Positions 39,261-48,187 of a DNA stretch of 64,000 nt are shown here, one piece after another. The notes under the pieces were generated by a model, which saw nothing but the letters and a program-made list of their open reading frames with translations, was not told where the DNA came from and did no database searches. This DNA is from Bryobacterales bacterium. GTDB taxonomy: Bacteria; Acidobacteriota; Terriglobia; Bryobacterales; Bryobacteraceae. A program made the translations under genes and the position numbers. Each line of letters starts with the position of its first letter. Position 1 is the stretch's first letter. The stretch spans positions 186,001 to 250,000 of the forward strand of contig JADKID010000007.1 of assembly GCA_016721425.1 (NCBI GenBank), in the 5' to 3' direction.

Positions 39261-40505
39261 CTACCAGTTCGTCACGGACCCGTCCGGCCGACGGTAGATG
39301 GGCGTCGGCTGGCTCTTCTCCGTGATCTCGCTGATCAACTGCAACTGCGCCGCATCGAACTCCACGCCCACGCCCGGACGCTGATTCGGCCACAACTTGC
39401 CGTCCCGGAAATCGAAGCTCTTCGGCAGATACGGCACGCCTTTTGACACTCGTGGCAACATCTCCATCAGGGCCGGACCGGAGAACGCACAGCACAGATG
39501 CACCAGCGCCGCCTCTGAAATTGGACCCGTGAAATGCGGGATCAGGCCCACATAGTGCGTCTCGCACAACGCCGCGATCTTCACAAATTCAGTGATGCCG
39601 CCCACGTTGGGCACAGTGGCGCGGCAGTAGTCGATCAGCCGTCCCTCGATCAGCTCGTTCATGTCCCAGCGCGCGCCGAATTGCTCGCCCACCGCGATGG
39701 GCACCTTGACCAGCCCGCGCCGGGTCTTGTACACGCCCGGGTTCTCAGAGCGGACCAAATCCTCGACGAAGTACGGGCCGAGGTTCTCGATTAGCCCCGC
39801 GAGCTTCACGGCATCCGCCAGGTCGAAGCGCGTGTGGAAATCCACCGCCCACGCGCCGTCTTTGCCGACGCCTTCGCGCACCTCGCGGCAGATGCGCGCC
39901 GTCTTCTGCAACATCTCAAAACGGTCCCAGGGCTGGCTATCGGCCGGTCCAATGCGGAACGCGCGGTAGCCTTCGCCCACGCACGCCGCGGCCGTGTCCT
40001 TGTAGGAACCCTTCGGTGGATAGCTGGTGGCGTAGCACTCCACGTGATCCCGCGTCTGTCCGCCCAGCAGTTGATACAGCGGCACTCCCAGTGCCTTGGC
40101 CTTGAGATCCCAAAGCGCCATATCGATGGCGCCCATCGCGTGCAGCTTCTCGCGCCCCGCCGGATAGAAATAGCCCCGGAAGAGCACCTGCCAGATGTCC
40201 TGGATGCGGAACGGATCCATGCCGATCACCGCCGCCGCGCACTGCTCCATCGTGTCCTTCGCGCCGCCCTCGCCGATGCCGGTCAGGCCGGAATCCGTCT
40301 CCACGACAACGACGTTTGTGCTCTGGTTGAATAGCCCCGGCGCCTTCTGCTGCCGCATCGCCGCGTCTCCGGGTGACGCGTAGTAGCGCACCCGCGCGAT
40401 CTTCATGCCGCTCTGCGCCTTGTTGTTTTGCGCCGCCATGCCCAGCGGAGCCGCACCCACTGCCGCCGTCCCAAAGAAGGTTCGCCGTTTCATGCCATCC
40501 ATCAT
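39261..40505 (-). CDS. Exported mandelate racemase/muconate lactonizing enzyme family protein
   Basis: A 414-residue enolase-superfamily protein with a Tat-like signal (KRRTFFGTAAVGAAPLG). The capping domain has TDSGLTGIGEGG and IDMALWDLKAKALG. In the barrel, VDFHTRF, YFVEDLV, AVGEQFG and GLIPHFTGPI supply the usual metal and base positions (D-x-H-x-R, E, E, H), as in the mannonate-dehydratase-like group. The usual KxK lysine strand reads YRAFRIGP, with arginines instead. The ATG at 40505 overlaps the TGA of the rhodanese gene (ATGATG); ATG 40493 is an alternative. Likely a sugar-acid dehydratase, substrate unknown. Confidence 0.85.
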   Translation of the reverse strand: MMDGMKRRTFFGTAAVGAAPLGMAAQNNKAQSGMKIARVRYYASPGDAAMRQQKAPGLFNQSTNVVVVETDSGLTGIGEGGAKDTMEQCAAAVIGMDPFRIQDIWQVLFRGYFYPAGREKLHAMGAIDMALWDLKAKALGVPLYQLLGGQTRDHVECYATSYPPKGSYKDTAAACVGEGYRAFRIGPADSQPWDRFEMLQKTARICREVREGVGKDGAWAVDFHTRFDLADAVKLAGLIENLGPYFVEDLVRSENPGVYKTRRGLVKVPIAVGEQFGARWDMNELIEGRLIDYCRATVPNVGGITEFVKIAALCETHYVGLIPHFTGPISEAALVHLCCAFSGPALMEMLPRVSKGVPYLPKSFDFRDGKLWPNQRPGVGVEFDAAQLQLISEITEKSQPTPIYRRPDGSVTNW

Positions 40506-41338
40506 TGCACCGGTAACTCCTTCCGTCCGCTCCACTCCTGGAACGACCCATCGTACAGTCGCGCCTCCAGACCCAGATAGCGCGCCACGAAGTAGACCAC
40601 GGTCGCCTGCTGGCCGATATGGCAGTAGGTGACCACGGGCTTCGAGCCGATCATCCGCGCTAGCTCCGCCTTGGGCTTCATCTTACCGTCCGCGCCGAAA
40701 ACGCTCGGGAAAGGCACGTTTCTCGCGCCCGGAATCCGCCCGGCGCGCGGCATCGAGCCGGCACTGGCGCCGCTGTAGAACTCCTCGGTCCGTGCGTCGA
40801 TCAGCACGAATTCCGGGTCGGCCAGTTTCGAACGAATCCAATCGGCCGTCGCCACAAGTTCTGGTCGCGGTTTCGCCGTGAAACTGGCCGCTAGCGGGGC
40901 GGACGTCTCGGTGCTCACCGGTCTGCCCTCGGCGCGCCACGCCGCCAGCCCGCCGTCCAGCAGAGACGACCGGTTGCCCAGCCCCAGGTAGTCCAAGGTG
41001 AACCACACGCGCGTCGCCGATTGCACGGATACATTGCCCGCATACACCACGATCCGCGATGTGTCCGAGACGCCCACGACTCCGAGCGTTTTCTGCAACG
41101 CGTCCACGGCTGGCAGTTGCAGGCGCAGTCCCTGCGCGTCGGTGACTCCAATGTCCATGAGCCGCACCAATCGCGCGCCGGCGATGTGCCCCTCGGCGTA
41201 GTCCTTCTCCGTGCCTACATGCAGCACCACCAGGTCCGGTGACCCGATCTGGCCCGCCAGCCACGCCGTGGCTACCAGGGGGCCTTGCTGCCCCATTGCG
41301 CCCATCATCACGGTCAATATCGCGCCCAGCTTGGTCAT
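40502..41338 (-). CDS. Exported rhodanese-type sulfurtransferase (two domains)
   Basis: A 278-residue protein with an N-terminal signal-like stretch (MTKLGAILTVMMGAMG). There are two rhodanese domains. The first (LVVLHVGTEKDYAEGHIAGA) lacks a catalytic Cys. The second has LIDARTEEFYSG and the active loop VTYCHIGQQA with Cys239. It would move a sulfane sulfur from thiosulfate or 3-mercaptopyruvate to a thiophile. It overlaps the downstream enolase-family gene by 4 bases, so both are translated from one mRNA. Confidence 0.88.
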   Translation of the reverse strand: MTKLGAILTVMMGAMGQQGPLVATAWLAGQIGSPDLVVLHVGTEKDYAEGHIAGARLVRLMDIGVTDAQGLRLQLPAVDALQKTLGVVGVSDTSRIVVYAGNVSVQSATRVWFTLDYLGLGNRSSLLDGGLAAWRAEGRPVSTETSAPLAASFTAKPRPELVATADWIRSKLADPEFVLIDARTEEFYSGASAGSMPRAGRIPGARNVPFPSVFGADGKMKPKAELARMIGSKPVVTYCHIGQQATVVYFVARYLGLEARLYDGSFQEWSGRKELPVQ

Positions 41339-41559
41339 GTCGTTCAGTATCCCTTACCTCGCTGCCCGCATGGGACAAACCGTCAACGATCGCTCCTCGC
41401 ACCGGCTCGTTCTGAGTCATCCCCGACGGAGTTGTTCCAGACTGAGACGCCTAGGCTGTTCAAGTTGAGTCACCCTCGTCGCCGCAAAGCCGGATTTGCA
41501 CCGTTTGTGAGATTGGAGTAGCTTTGGATGGCAGATTGCTACCTGATTTCGGAGCCCGT

Positions 41560-43041
41560 ATGAGCACGCTCACCAATGTGGCCCCTACTTCAACAACCAG
41601 CCCACCCCTCATCTGCGTGGATCTGGATGGCACACTGATCCGGACGGATCTGCTGTTCGAATCCCTCGCGCTGCTCGCCCGCTACCATACCTGGATGCTC
41701 TTCCTTGTGCCATTCTGGCTTCTGCGCGGCAAGGCACATATGAAGCGTGAAATTGCCCGCCGGGTGTCGCTCAACGCATCCACTCTGCCTTATCGCGAGG
41801 ATCTGCTGGCGTGGCTGAAACTCCAGCGTAAGGCTGGCCGTCCGCTCCATCTTGTCACTGGCTCTGACGCCATCCTGGCCGAGGCCGTGGCAGCTCATCT
41901 GGGCATCTTCGACAGTTGCATGGGTAGCGACGGCAAGGTCAACCTGACGAGCCACCGGAAGGCAGCGTGGTTGAGCCGCCAGTTCGGTGCCGGCCAGTTT
42001 GACTACGCAGGCGACAGCGCAGCCGATATCCCGGTCTGGGCGGCCGCGCGACATTCCGTGCTCGCCGGCAAGGCGGCCGGCCGGCGTCCACCGGCGCAGG
42101 CGACGGTAGAGGCGCAGTTTCCGGATCAGGGGTCACGCGCTAAGGCGATCGTGAAGGCGCTACGTGTTCGGCACTGGGTGAAAAACGTCCTCGTCTTCGT
42201 GCCGGTGATCACCGCGCATCAATGGCTGAACCCGGCCGCCTGGCTTCAAGCCACAATCGCTTTCTTCTCGTTCAGTCTCATCGCCTCCGGCGTATATCTC
42301 CTCAACGACCTGCTGGACCTGGAAGCCGATCGCGTTCATCCGGTCAAGAAGAACCGTCCTTTCGCCAGCGGCACCCTTGCCGTGTCGCTCGGTTTGATGA
42401 TCTGCCCGTTGATGTTTCTGTCCGGCTTTGTCCTGTCCATGCTACTGCCCGTTGGGGCCCAAATGTGGCTTGTGATCTACGCGATCCTCACCTGCCTCTA
42501 CTCGTTCTATCTGAAGCGCAAAATGCTGGTCGATGTCTTCACGCTGGCGCTCCTCTATACGGTGAGAATCGTCACCGGCGCCGCGGCGACTGAGTTTCCG
42601 GCATCGCCCTGGCTGCTGGCATTTTCCATTTTCATGTTTCTGAGCCTGGCGTTCCTCAAGCGGGCGTCTGAGTTAATCGCGCTCGCGAAGGCCGAGGCGA
42701 CGGCAACGGCCGGACGGAGTTACTTCACCTGGGACCTTCTCCAAGTGAACGTCTTCGGCGCCATGTCAGGCGGTCTGGCCAGCCTGGTGCTGGCCCTCTA
42801 CGTGAACTCCGACGGGGTTCGCACGCTCTACCGCAATCCGGCCTGGCTCTGGCTGCTGGTGCCCGCGCTTCTCTACTGGATCTGCCGCGCCTGGATGCTC
42901 ACCCACCGCGGAGCGATGAATGAGGATCCCATCCTTTTTGCGACTCATGATCGCGTCACTATCTTGCTGGGCCTGTTTTGCTTTGGCCTATTGTTAATTG
43001 CCACCTTCAGCCAAGTCGGGGTTCCTGGAATTGCGATGTGA
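41560..43041 (+). CDS. HAD-hydrolase / UbiA prenyltransferase fusion
   Basis: A 493-residue fusion starting at ATG 41560. Residues ~20-190 form a HAD-type domain (CVDLDGTLIRTD; VTGSDAILAE; FDYAGDSAADIPVW). Residues ~205-490 form a UbiA-family membrane enzyme: an Asp-rich NDLLDLEADRVHPVKKNRP motif and about eight hydrophobic segments. Its relatives include the decaprenyl-phosphate phosphoribosyltransferase branch, which passes a sugar phosphate to a lipid carrier; the fused phosphatase could act on the product. The following GT-C-type gene, overlapping by 4 bases, supports a lipid-linked sugar pathway. The exact substrate is unknown. Confidence 0.88.
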   Translation: MSTLTNVAPTSTTSPPLICVDLDGTLIRTDLLFESLALLARYHTWMLFLVPFWLLRGKAHMKREIARRVSLNASTLPYREDLLAWLKLQRKAGRPLHLVTGSDAILAEAVAAHLGIFDSCMGSDGKVNLTSHRKAAWLSRQFGAGQFDYAGDSAADIPVWAAARHSVLAGKAAGRRPPAQATVEAQFPDQGSRAKAIVKALRVRHWVKNVLVFVPVITAHQWLNPAAWLQATIAFFSFSLIASGVYLLNDLLDLEADRVHPVKKNRPFASGTLAVSLGLMICPLMFLSGFVLSMLLPVGAQMWLVIYAILTCLYSFYLKRKMLVDVFTLALLYTVRIVTGAAATEFPASPWLLAFSIFMFLSLAFLKRASELIALAKAEATATAGRSYFTWDLLQVNVFGAMSGGLASLVLALYVNSDGVRTLYRNPAWLWLLVPALLYWICRAWMLTHRGAMNEDPILFATHDRVTILLGLFCFGLLLIATFSQVGVPGIAM

Positions 43042-44507
43042 AACACTCTATCGAGACCCGCTGGATGCTTGCGCTATCGCTGGTGTTTCTGCTGGTGAAC
43101 GGACTGACCCTCACCTCGTATCCCAGCGTATGGGTGGACGAGGTGCAGTTTGCCGATCCGGCCGTCAGTCTGGTCAGGGGTGAGGGCTTTACTTCGACGG
43201 CGTGGTTCGCACAAGATTCGCAAGCCTTTTGGGCGGGTAACGTACCGCTCTACACCATCCTGCTGTCCTGTTGGTTCTGGCTGTTGGGCGTCAGCCCAGC
43301 GGTTGGACGTTCCTTCAACCTGGTTCTGTTTCTTGCATTTCTTTGGGTGGCCTGGACCTTTCTGAAGCGATCTGCGTTGGTGTCGAGCGAGAATTGGCGC
43401 CTTGGCTTCATCGCGCTGCTGATCTGCGCCCACGGACTGGTTTTCTCCTATCGCGCGGGCCGTTATGATTCGCTGGGGATGCTCTGGTTTGCCCTCTCCG
43501 CCCTTGTCTGGACCATCGCGCCGGGCGTACGACGGACAGCGGCGCTGATCCTGTTGGGTGCCCTCATGCCCTGGACCGGGTTGCAACTCCTGCCGGCGGC
43601 CGGCTTGCTGGGCGCGCTGCTCCTGCTGTTTCTCCGGCGCGAGGCCCTGACCCGAGTGGCCGCGGTTTGGACGGGTGTATTGTTGGGTTGCGCGACTCTC
43701 TGGTGGTTTTACGCCTCGCACGGTGTGTGGTCCGCCTTCCGGGCCTCCACCAGCGCCATTGGGGTCATCGGACATAGCTGGATGGAAAAGCTCCAGTCGC
43801 TCCCGGCCGTTTACACCGCGGACAAGACGCGCCTGATCGTGCTTGTCCTCGCGCTCGCGCTAGCATGGCTCGGGCGCAGAAATCGCCCGTTTTTGTTCGG
43901 TCTCTCGGCAGCTCTGCTCTTTCCGGCGGCGATGCAGATCGCAGGAAAGTTCCCCATTTACTACGGCTGGATGGCCCTGCTGCCGCTCATGATTGGAGTC
44001 TTCGGGCTGCTCGCCGCCGAGTTTTGGCGAATCTCCTCCATCCAACACACGGCCGCTGTCGCGACCTTGACCGCGGCGGCACTCATCGGATTGCCTATTC
44101 GCCTCTGGGCGCTTGCCGCCGGGGCGGCGGATCGAAGCCCCGCCGCCGTCAGCGCTTTCGTCCGCGCACATGTCCGGCCCGATGACGTGGCCGTGGCGGA
44201 TTTCAAAGTCTACTACGCACTTCGCGAGTTGACGCTTCGTCCGCTCGCAATCACCTATCTCCCGGCCATTCGACCGGAGGAGCGCGACCGCGTCACCGTG
44301 CTGATCGTCAAGCCTCAAGACGCGCAGGCCGTGCAACAAGTCATCGGCGGGCATTGGTTGTCTAGCGGCACCAAGCCCGCGCCCCGCCGGTCCAATGCAG
44401 TTCTTGCGCTCATCGTGAAGGAACTGCGCGACGACGATTACCCGCTGCTGGTATATCGGCGCGAACCGCTGCCGGGAGCGGCTCCCAGCGGACCGGCCTC
44501 ACCATAG
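43038..44507 (+). CDS. GT-C-type membrane glycosyltransferase (ArnT/PMT-like)
   Basis: A 489-residue membrane protein starting at GTG 43038, overlapping the UbiA gene (GTGA). After the first membrane segment, WVDEVQFADPAVSLVRGEG has the D-E pair typical of the catalytic loop of GT-C enzymes. Ten or more hydrophobic helices follow, then a soluble C-terminal part (RPDDVAVADFKVYYALREL). Such enzymes use polyprenyl-phosphate sugars on the outer face of the membrane to modify glycans, lipids or proteins. With the upstream fusion protein it probably makes and uses a lipid-linked sugar. Confidence 0.85.
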   Translation: MKHSIETRWMLALSLVFLLVNGLTLTSYPSVWVDEVQFADPAVSLVRGEGFTSTAWFAQDSQAFWAGNVPLYTILLSCWFWLLGVSPAVGRSFNLVLFLAFLWVAWTFLKRSALVSSENWRLGFIALLICAHGLVFSYRAGRYDSLGMLWFALSALVWTIAPGVRRTAALILLGALMPWTGLQLLPAAGLLGALLLLFLRREALTRVAAVWTGVLLGCATLWWFYASHGVWSAFRASTSAIGVIGHSWMEKLQSLPAVYTADKTRLIVLVLALALAWLGRRNRPFLFGLSAALLFPAAMQIAGKFPIYYGWMALLPLMIGVFGLLAAEFWRISSIQHTAAVATLTAAALIGLPIRLWALAAGAADRSPAAVSAFVRAHVRPDDVAVADFKVYYALRELTLRPLAITYLPAIRPEERDRVTVLIVKPQDAQAVQQVIGGHWLSSGTKPAPRRSNAVLALIVKELRDDDYPLLVYRREPLPGAAPSGPASP

Positions 44508-44668
44508 CCCGGGATCGGGCATATTCACAGAGCGCGCACGCTGGATCGCAAGCTGGCGCTGGCGCCGCCGCCGCGCGGCCCTGGCGTGACGGCTCTGGGC
44601 CGGCACTGTCCAGCCCCACACGCGTCCCTCATGAGATAAGCTGTCGTGAGTACCAAGGAGTGTTCATC

Positions 44669-46069
44669 ATGAGCGAACCCAAGTCACCCGTTACTTCCCG
44701 CCGCCGGTTTCTGGCCAACACCACCCATGTCGCCGGCGCCTCCGCCCTGGCGGGCATTGCGCTGCCGCACGTCCATGCGGCCGGCACCGATACCATTCAG
44801 ATCGCGCTGGTCGGCTGCGGAGGCCGCGGCACCGGAGCGGCCGTCAACGCCCTCTCCGTCACCAATGGCCCCGTCAAACTGGTCGCCATGGCCGACGTGA
44901 TCCCGGCAAAACTCAATTCCAGTTACGACAAGCTCAAGACTCAGTTCGCCGGCCTCGTCGATGTGCCGCCGGAGCGCCGCTTCCTCGGCTACGACGCCTT
45001 CCGCCAAGCCATGGACTCCATGAAGGCCGGCGACGTCGTGATCCTCGGCACACCGCCCGCGTTTCGCTGGGTGCAGTTCACGCACGCCATCGACAAAGGG
45101 CTCCACTGCTTCATGGAGAAACCGGTCACAGTGGACGGCCCCACCACGCGGCGGATGCTCGCTCTCGGCGAACAGGCCACCAAAAAGAATTTGAAAGTCG
45201 GCGTCGGCCTGATGGTCCGCCACTGCCGCGCCCGCCAGGAGCTCCACAAACGCATCCAGGCCGGCGAGATTGGTGACATTATCGCCATGCGCGGCTACCG
45301 CATGGGGCAGGGAGGCGGCACTTGCGGCCCGCGACCGGACGGCGTCAGCGAGCTCCAGCACCAGATCCAGCACTTCCACGCCTTCCTGTGGGCCAGTGGC
45401 GGCGTTTTCAGCGATTACTACATCCACCAGATCGACGAATGTTCCTGGATGAAGAACTCCTGGCCCGTCGAGGCTCACGCCATGGGGGGCCGGCACTATC
45501 GCGGCAATTCGGTGGACCAGAACCTGGATTCCTATCACGTCGAATACGTCTACGCCGATGGTTCCCGCCTCTACTTCGATGGCCGCAATATGAAGGGCTG
45601 CCGCGATGAGTTTGCCAGCTACGCGCACGGCTCCAAAGGCTCGGCCGTCATCTCCACGCTCTCCCACGCGCCGGGCATGACCCGCATCTACAAGGGCCAG
45701 AACATCCCGCGGGTGCTCTCCCGCAAGGACTTGCCACTGGCGGCTGATCCCAACCTCGTCTGGTCCTTCCCCCAGCCGGAGAAGAGCCCTTACCAGTGGG
45801 AATGGGACGACCTCACCGATGCCATCCGCCAGGACAAGCCCTACAACGAGGTGAAGCGCGGCGCTGAAGCCAGCCTCGTCGCCTCCATGGGCCGCATGGC
45901 TGCCCACACCGGCCAGATCATCACCTTTGACCAGATGCTGAACTGCCCCCACGAATTTGCGCCCAACGTGGATAAGCTCACCCTCGACGGTCCGCCGCCC
46001 ATCCTGGCCGGCCCCGACGGCAAATACGCCATTCCTGAGCCCGGCATCAAGACCGATCGGGAATACTGA
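44669..46069 (+). CDS. Exported Gfo/Idh/MocA-family oxidoreductase
   Basis: A 466-residue protein with a Tat signal (SRRRFLANTTHVAGAS). The NAD-binding core starts IALVGCGGRGTGAAVNAL, followed by a GLHCFMEKPVTVDGP segment with the conserved E-K-P. The C-terminal substrate domain (ASGGVFSDYYIHQIDECSWM) fits the exported branch common in Planctomycetes and Acidobacteria. The NADP cofactor is probably bound before Tat export, as in glucose-fructose oxidoreductase. ATG 44669 has AAGGAG 8 nt upstream. Eight bases separate it from the sulfatase gene. Confidence 0.9.
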   Translation: MSEPKSPVTSRRRFLANTTHVAGASALAGIALPHVHAAGTDTIQIALVGCGGRGTGAAVNALSVTNGPVKLVAMADVIPAKLNSSYDKLKTQFAGLVDVPPERRFLGYDAFRQAMDSMKAGDVVILGTPPAFRWVQFTHAIDKGLHCFMEKPVTVDGPTTRRMLALGEQATKKNLKVGVGLMVRHCRARQELHKRIQAGEIGDIIAMRGYRMGQGGGTCGPRPDGVSELQHQIQHFHAFLWASGGVFSDYYIHQIDECSWMKNSWPVEAHAMGGRHYRGNSVDQNLDSYHVEYVYADGSRLYFDGRNMKGCRDEFASYAHGSKGSAVISTLSHAPGMTRIYKGQNIPRVLSRKDLPLAADPNLVWSFPQPEKSPYQWEWDDLTDAIRQDKPYNEVKRGAEASLVASMGRMAAHTGQIITFDQMLNCPHEFAPNVDKLTLDGPPPILAGPDGKYAIPEPGIKTDREY

Positions 46070-46077
46070 TCACTGCA

Positions 46078-47622
46078 ATGCTCCGGCGCGATTTTCTGAC
46101 CGCCGCTTCGCTGGCCGCTTCCACTGCCTGCCGCGGTTACGCGCCGGAGCGCCCCAATATTCTGCTGGTTCTCGCGGATGATCAGTCGTGGCTGGATACC
46201 GGCGCCAACGGCGCCAGGCACGTCTCCACCCCCGCGTTTGACCGCTTGGCCCGCGAGGGCGTTCGCTTTACCAATTCGTTCTCCGCCTGCCCCTCCTGCA
46301 CGCCCTCCCGCAGCGCCATCCTGATGGGGCGCCACGTTTGGCAGCAGGAGCAGGCTGGAGTGCTCTACGGCGCTATGCCGCCCAGCATCCCGCTTTACAC
46401 CCACCTCCTGGAGGACTCCGGCTACGCCACCGGCTATACCGGCAAGGGATGGGCGCCCGGTGACTGGAAGGCGCTCGGCGCAACGCGCAACCCCTGTGGC
46501 CGCGAATACAATTCCATCCAACACAAGGTTCCAGTGCGGCCTGGCATCGAACCGTCCGACTACGCCGCCAATTTTCGTCATTTTCTCGCAGAAAAGCGAC
46601 CGAATGTGCCATTCTGCTTCTGGTTGGGGTCCAAAGAGCCGCATCGCGTGTACGACCCCGGCAGTGGACTCCGCCTCGGGAAACGGCTGGAGGACGCGCA
46701 CGTGCCCGAGTTCCTCCCGGACACCAGGGAGGTCCGCTCAGATCTGCTCGACTACTATCTGGAGATCGAATGGTACGATCGGCAACTCGCCGCCACGCTG
46801 CGGGTACTCGAAGAATCCGGCGCCTTGGATCAGACTCTGATTGTCGCTACCAGCGACAATGGCATGCCCTTTCCGCGCGCCAAAACCACCCTGTATGACT
46901 GGGGCGTGCGGATGCCAATGGCGATCCGTTGGGGCAACCGTCTGAAGCCCGGTTCCGTGGTGGAGCATCTGGTCAGCCATACCGACCTTGCGCCCACATT
47001 TTTGCAGGCCGCCGGAGTGGGCATCCCTGCCGGCGTCGCCGGCCAGAGCCTCCTGCCGCTCCTGCTAAACGGCACGCCCGCCTCACCACGGGATCAAGTC
47101 TTCGCTGCGATGGAACGCCATACAATGTGCCGGCCGGAAGGGGCCACCTACCCCATGCGCTCCGTCCGCACCCGGGACTTCCTCTACATCCGCAACTTCG
47201 CACCCGATCGCTGGCCCACTGGCGGGGAGTTCCTCTCCTCGAACAAGACCACGCACGGTGATATCGACGCCGGCGCGACAAGGGACGTGGTGCTCGCTCC
47301 TGACGCCACGAAGCGGTTCCCGAAACAAGTGGAGTGGTGTCTGGGCAAACGCCCTGCCGAGGAGCTCTACGCAATCCACTCCGACCCCGGCCAGGTGCAC
47401 AATTTGGCCGCGAATTCCCGCCACCAGCCGCAACTCGCCGCCCACCGGCTGCGCCTGCGCGACTACCTGGCACAGACCGCCGACCCGCGCATCCAGGGGC
47501 GGGATCCGTGGCAGTCCTACGTCTATCACCAAACCTCCGGCTACGGTGCCAGCTTCAATGCAAGCCTGCCGGAATCTGTCCGCCAACAGGCCCGCATCCG
47601 CCCTACCCACAAGCCCGAGTAG
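46078..47622 (+). CDS. Exported sulfatase (Cys-type)
   Basis: A 514-residue arylsulfatase-family protein with a twin-arginine-like start (MLRRDFLTAASLAA). NILLVLADDQSW carries the first metal ligands. Cys74 in CTPSRSAILMGRH fits C-x-P-x-R, which is changed to formylglycine in active enzymes. ATSDNGMPFPRAKTTLYDWG completes the metal site. The closest visible type is heparan N-sulfatase-like. It hydrolyses sulfate from sugars; sulfated polysaccharide is the likely substrate. The formylglycine-generating enzyme is not in the window. Co-transcribed with the upstream oxidoreductase. Confidence 0.92.
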   Translation: MLRRDFLTAASLAASTACRGYAPERPNILLVLADDQSWLDTGANGARHVSTPAFDRLAREGVRFTNSFSACPSCTPSRSAILMGRHVWQQEQAGVLYGAMPPSIPLYTHLLEDSGYATGYTGKGWAPGDWKALGATRNPCGREYNSIQHKVPVRPGIEPSDYAANFRHFLAEKRPNVPFCFWLGSKEPHRVYDPGSGLRLGKRLEDAHVPEFLPDTREVRSDLLDYYLEIEWYDRQLAATLRVLEESGALDQTLIVATSDNGMPFPRAKTTLYDWGVRMPMAIRWGNRLKPGSVVEHLVSHTDLAPTFLQAAGVGIPAGVAGQSLLPLLLNGTPASPRDQVFAAMERHTMCRPEGATYPMRSVRTRDFLYIRNFAPDRWPTGGEFLSSNKTTHGDIDAGATRDVVLAPDATKRFPKQVEWCLGKRPAEELYAIHSDPGQVHNLAANSRHQPQLAAHRLRLRDYLAQTADPRIQGRDPWQSYVYHQTSGYGASFNASLPESVRQQARIRPTHKPE

Positions 47623-47628
47623 CTGCCG

Positions 47629-48024
47629 CTAGGCCTGCAATGCCTCGTTTACCTTCAGCGAATCCACGAATTGCTCAAACTGGTACGCCTGGCCGTCACG
47701 CACTTTCCAAACGTGAGCGAATCGCGCCTCAAAGTGCTTGCCCGTCGCTTTGTAGCGTCCGCTATAGAGCCCCAGCGCCACTACCGTATCTCCGCCGTCA
47801 ACGTACTCCGAGGGTACCGCCGCATAGCCGTCCCACTCCGTTGCCAGCCTCATGAATACACCGTCAAGAACGGCCGTGGGGCCGTGGTACGTTCCTCCGT
47901 AAGGGAACCCCGCCGCCTCGGTCCACGCGATGTCGGCCGCCAGAGAACCTAATACCGTGGGAACGTCCCCTTTTGCAAAAGCGGCATAAAGCTGCTGAAT
48001 CATTACTAGTGCCGTGCTGCTCAT
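47629..48024 (-). CDS. SnoaL-like / NTF2-fold protein
   Basis: A 131-residue protein starting at ATG 48024; an upstream in-frame ATG at 48102 would add 26 residues not found in the family. ALVMIQQLYAAFAKGDVPTVL and ADIAWTEAAGFPYGGTYHGP are typical of SnoaL-like NTF2 folds, followed by the strands VALGLYSGRYKATGKHFEARFAHVWKV. Such proteins bind or isomerise small molecules in a cone-shaped pocket. No catalytic His or Asp can be singled out. It is divergent from the methyltransferase gene, with a shared 163-bp promoter region. Confidence 0.85.
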   Translation of the reverse strand: MSSTALVMIQQLYAAFAKGDVPTVLGSLAADIAWTEAAGFPYGGTYHGPTAVLDGVFMRLATEWDGYAAVPSEYVDGGDTVVALGLYSGRYKATGKHFEARFAHVWKVRDGQAYQFEQFVDSLKVNEALQA

Positions 48025-48146
48025 TTCCACTCTTCCTTTTCTGTACGTCAGCGTCAATGATCGCTGGTAGGACGCGATCATAGCAAGGTACGTCCTGTGC
48101 ACGCAATTGAGTCACCTTGCGTTGAGGCCCCTTTCGGTTCTTTCAT

Positions 48147-48162
48147 GTATACTTGCGTACAC
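48147..48162. promoter_or_regulatory. Inverted repeat GTATAC-N4-GTACAC over a -10-like TATACT
   Basis: A dyad with 5 of 6 matching bases in each half overlaps TATACT at 48148-48153, between the divergent SnoaL-like and methyltransferase genes. Position and form suggest a repressor operator, perhaps for a small HxlR/PadR-type regulator not encoded nearby. This is inference. Confidence 0.35.
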
Positions 48163-48187
48163 TTTGATTCTGCTGGAGACAGATCCC

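Noticed and set aside
44684..45952. 422-codon minus-strand frame opposite the Gfo/Idh gene
   Set aside because: Antisense shadow with Gly/Val/Asp bias; no signal or motif, and it breaks the oxidoreductase-sulfatase operon logic.
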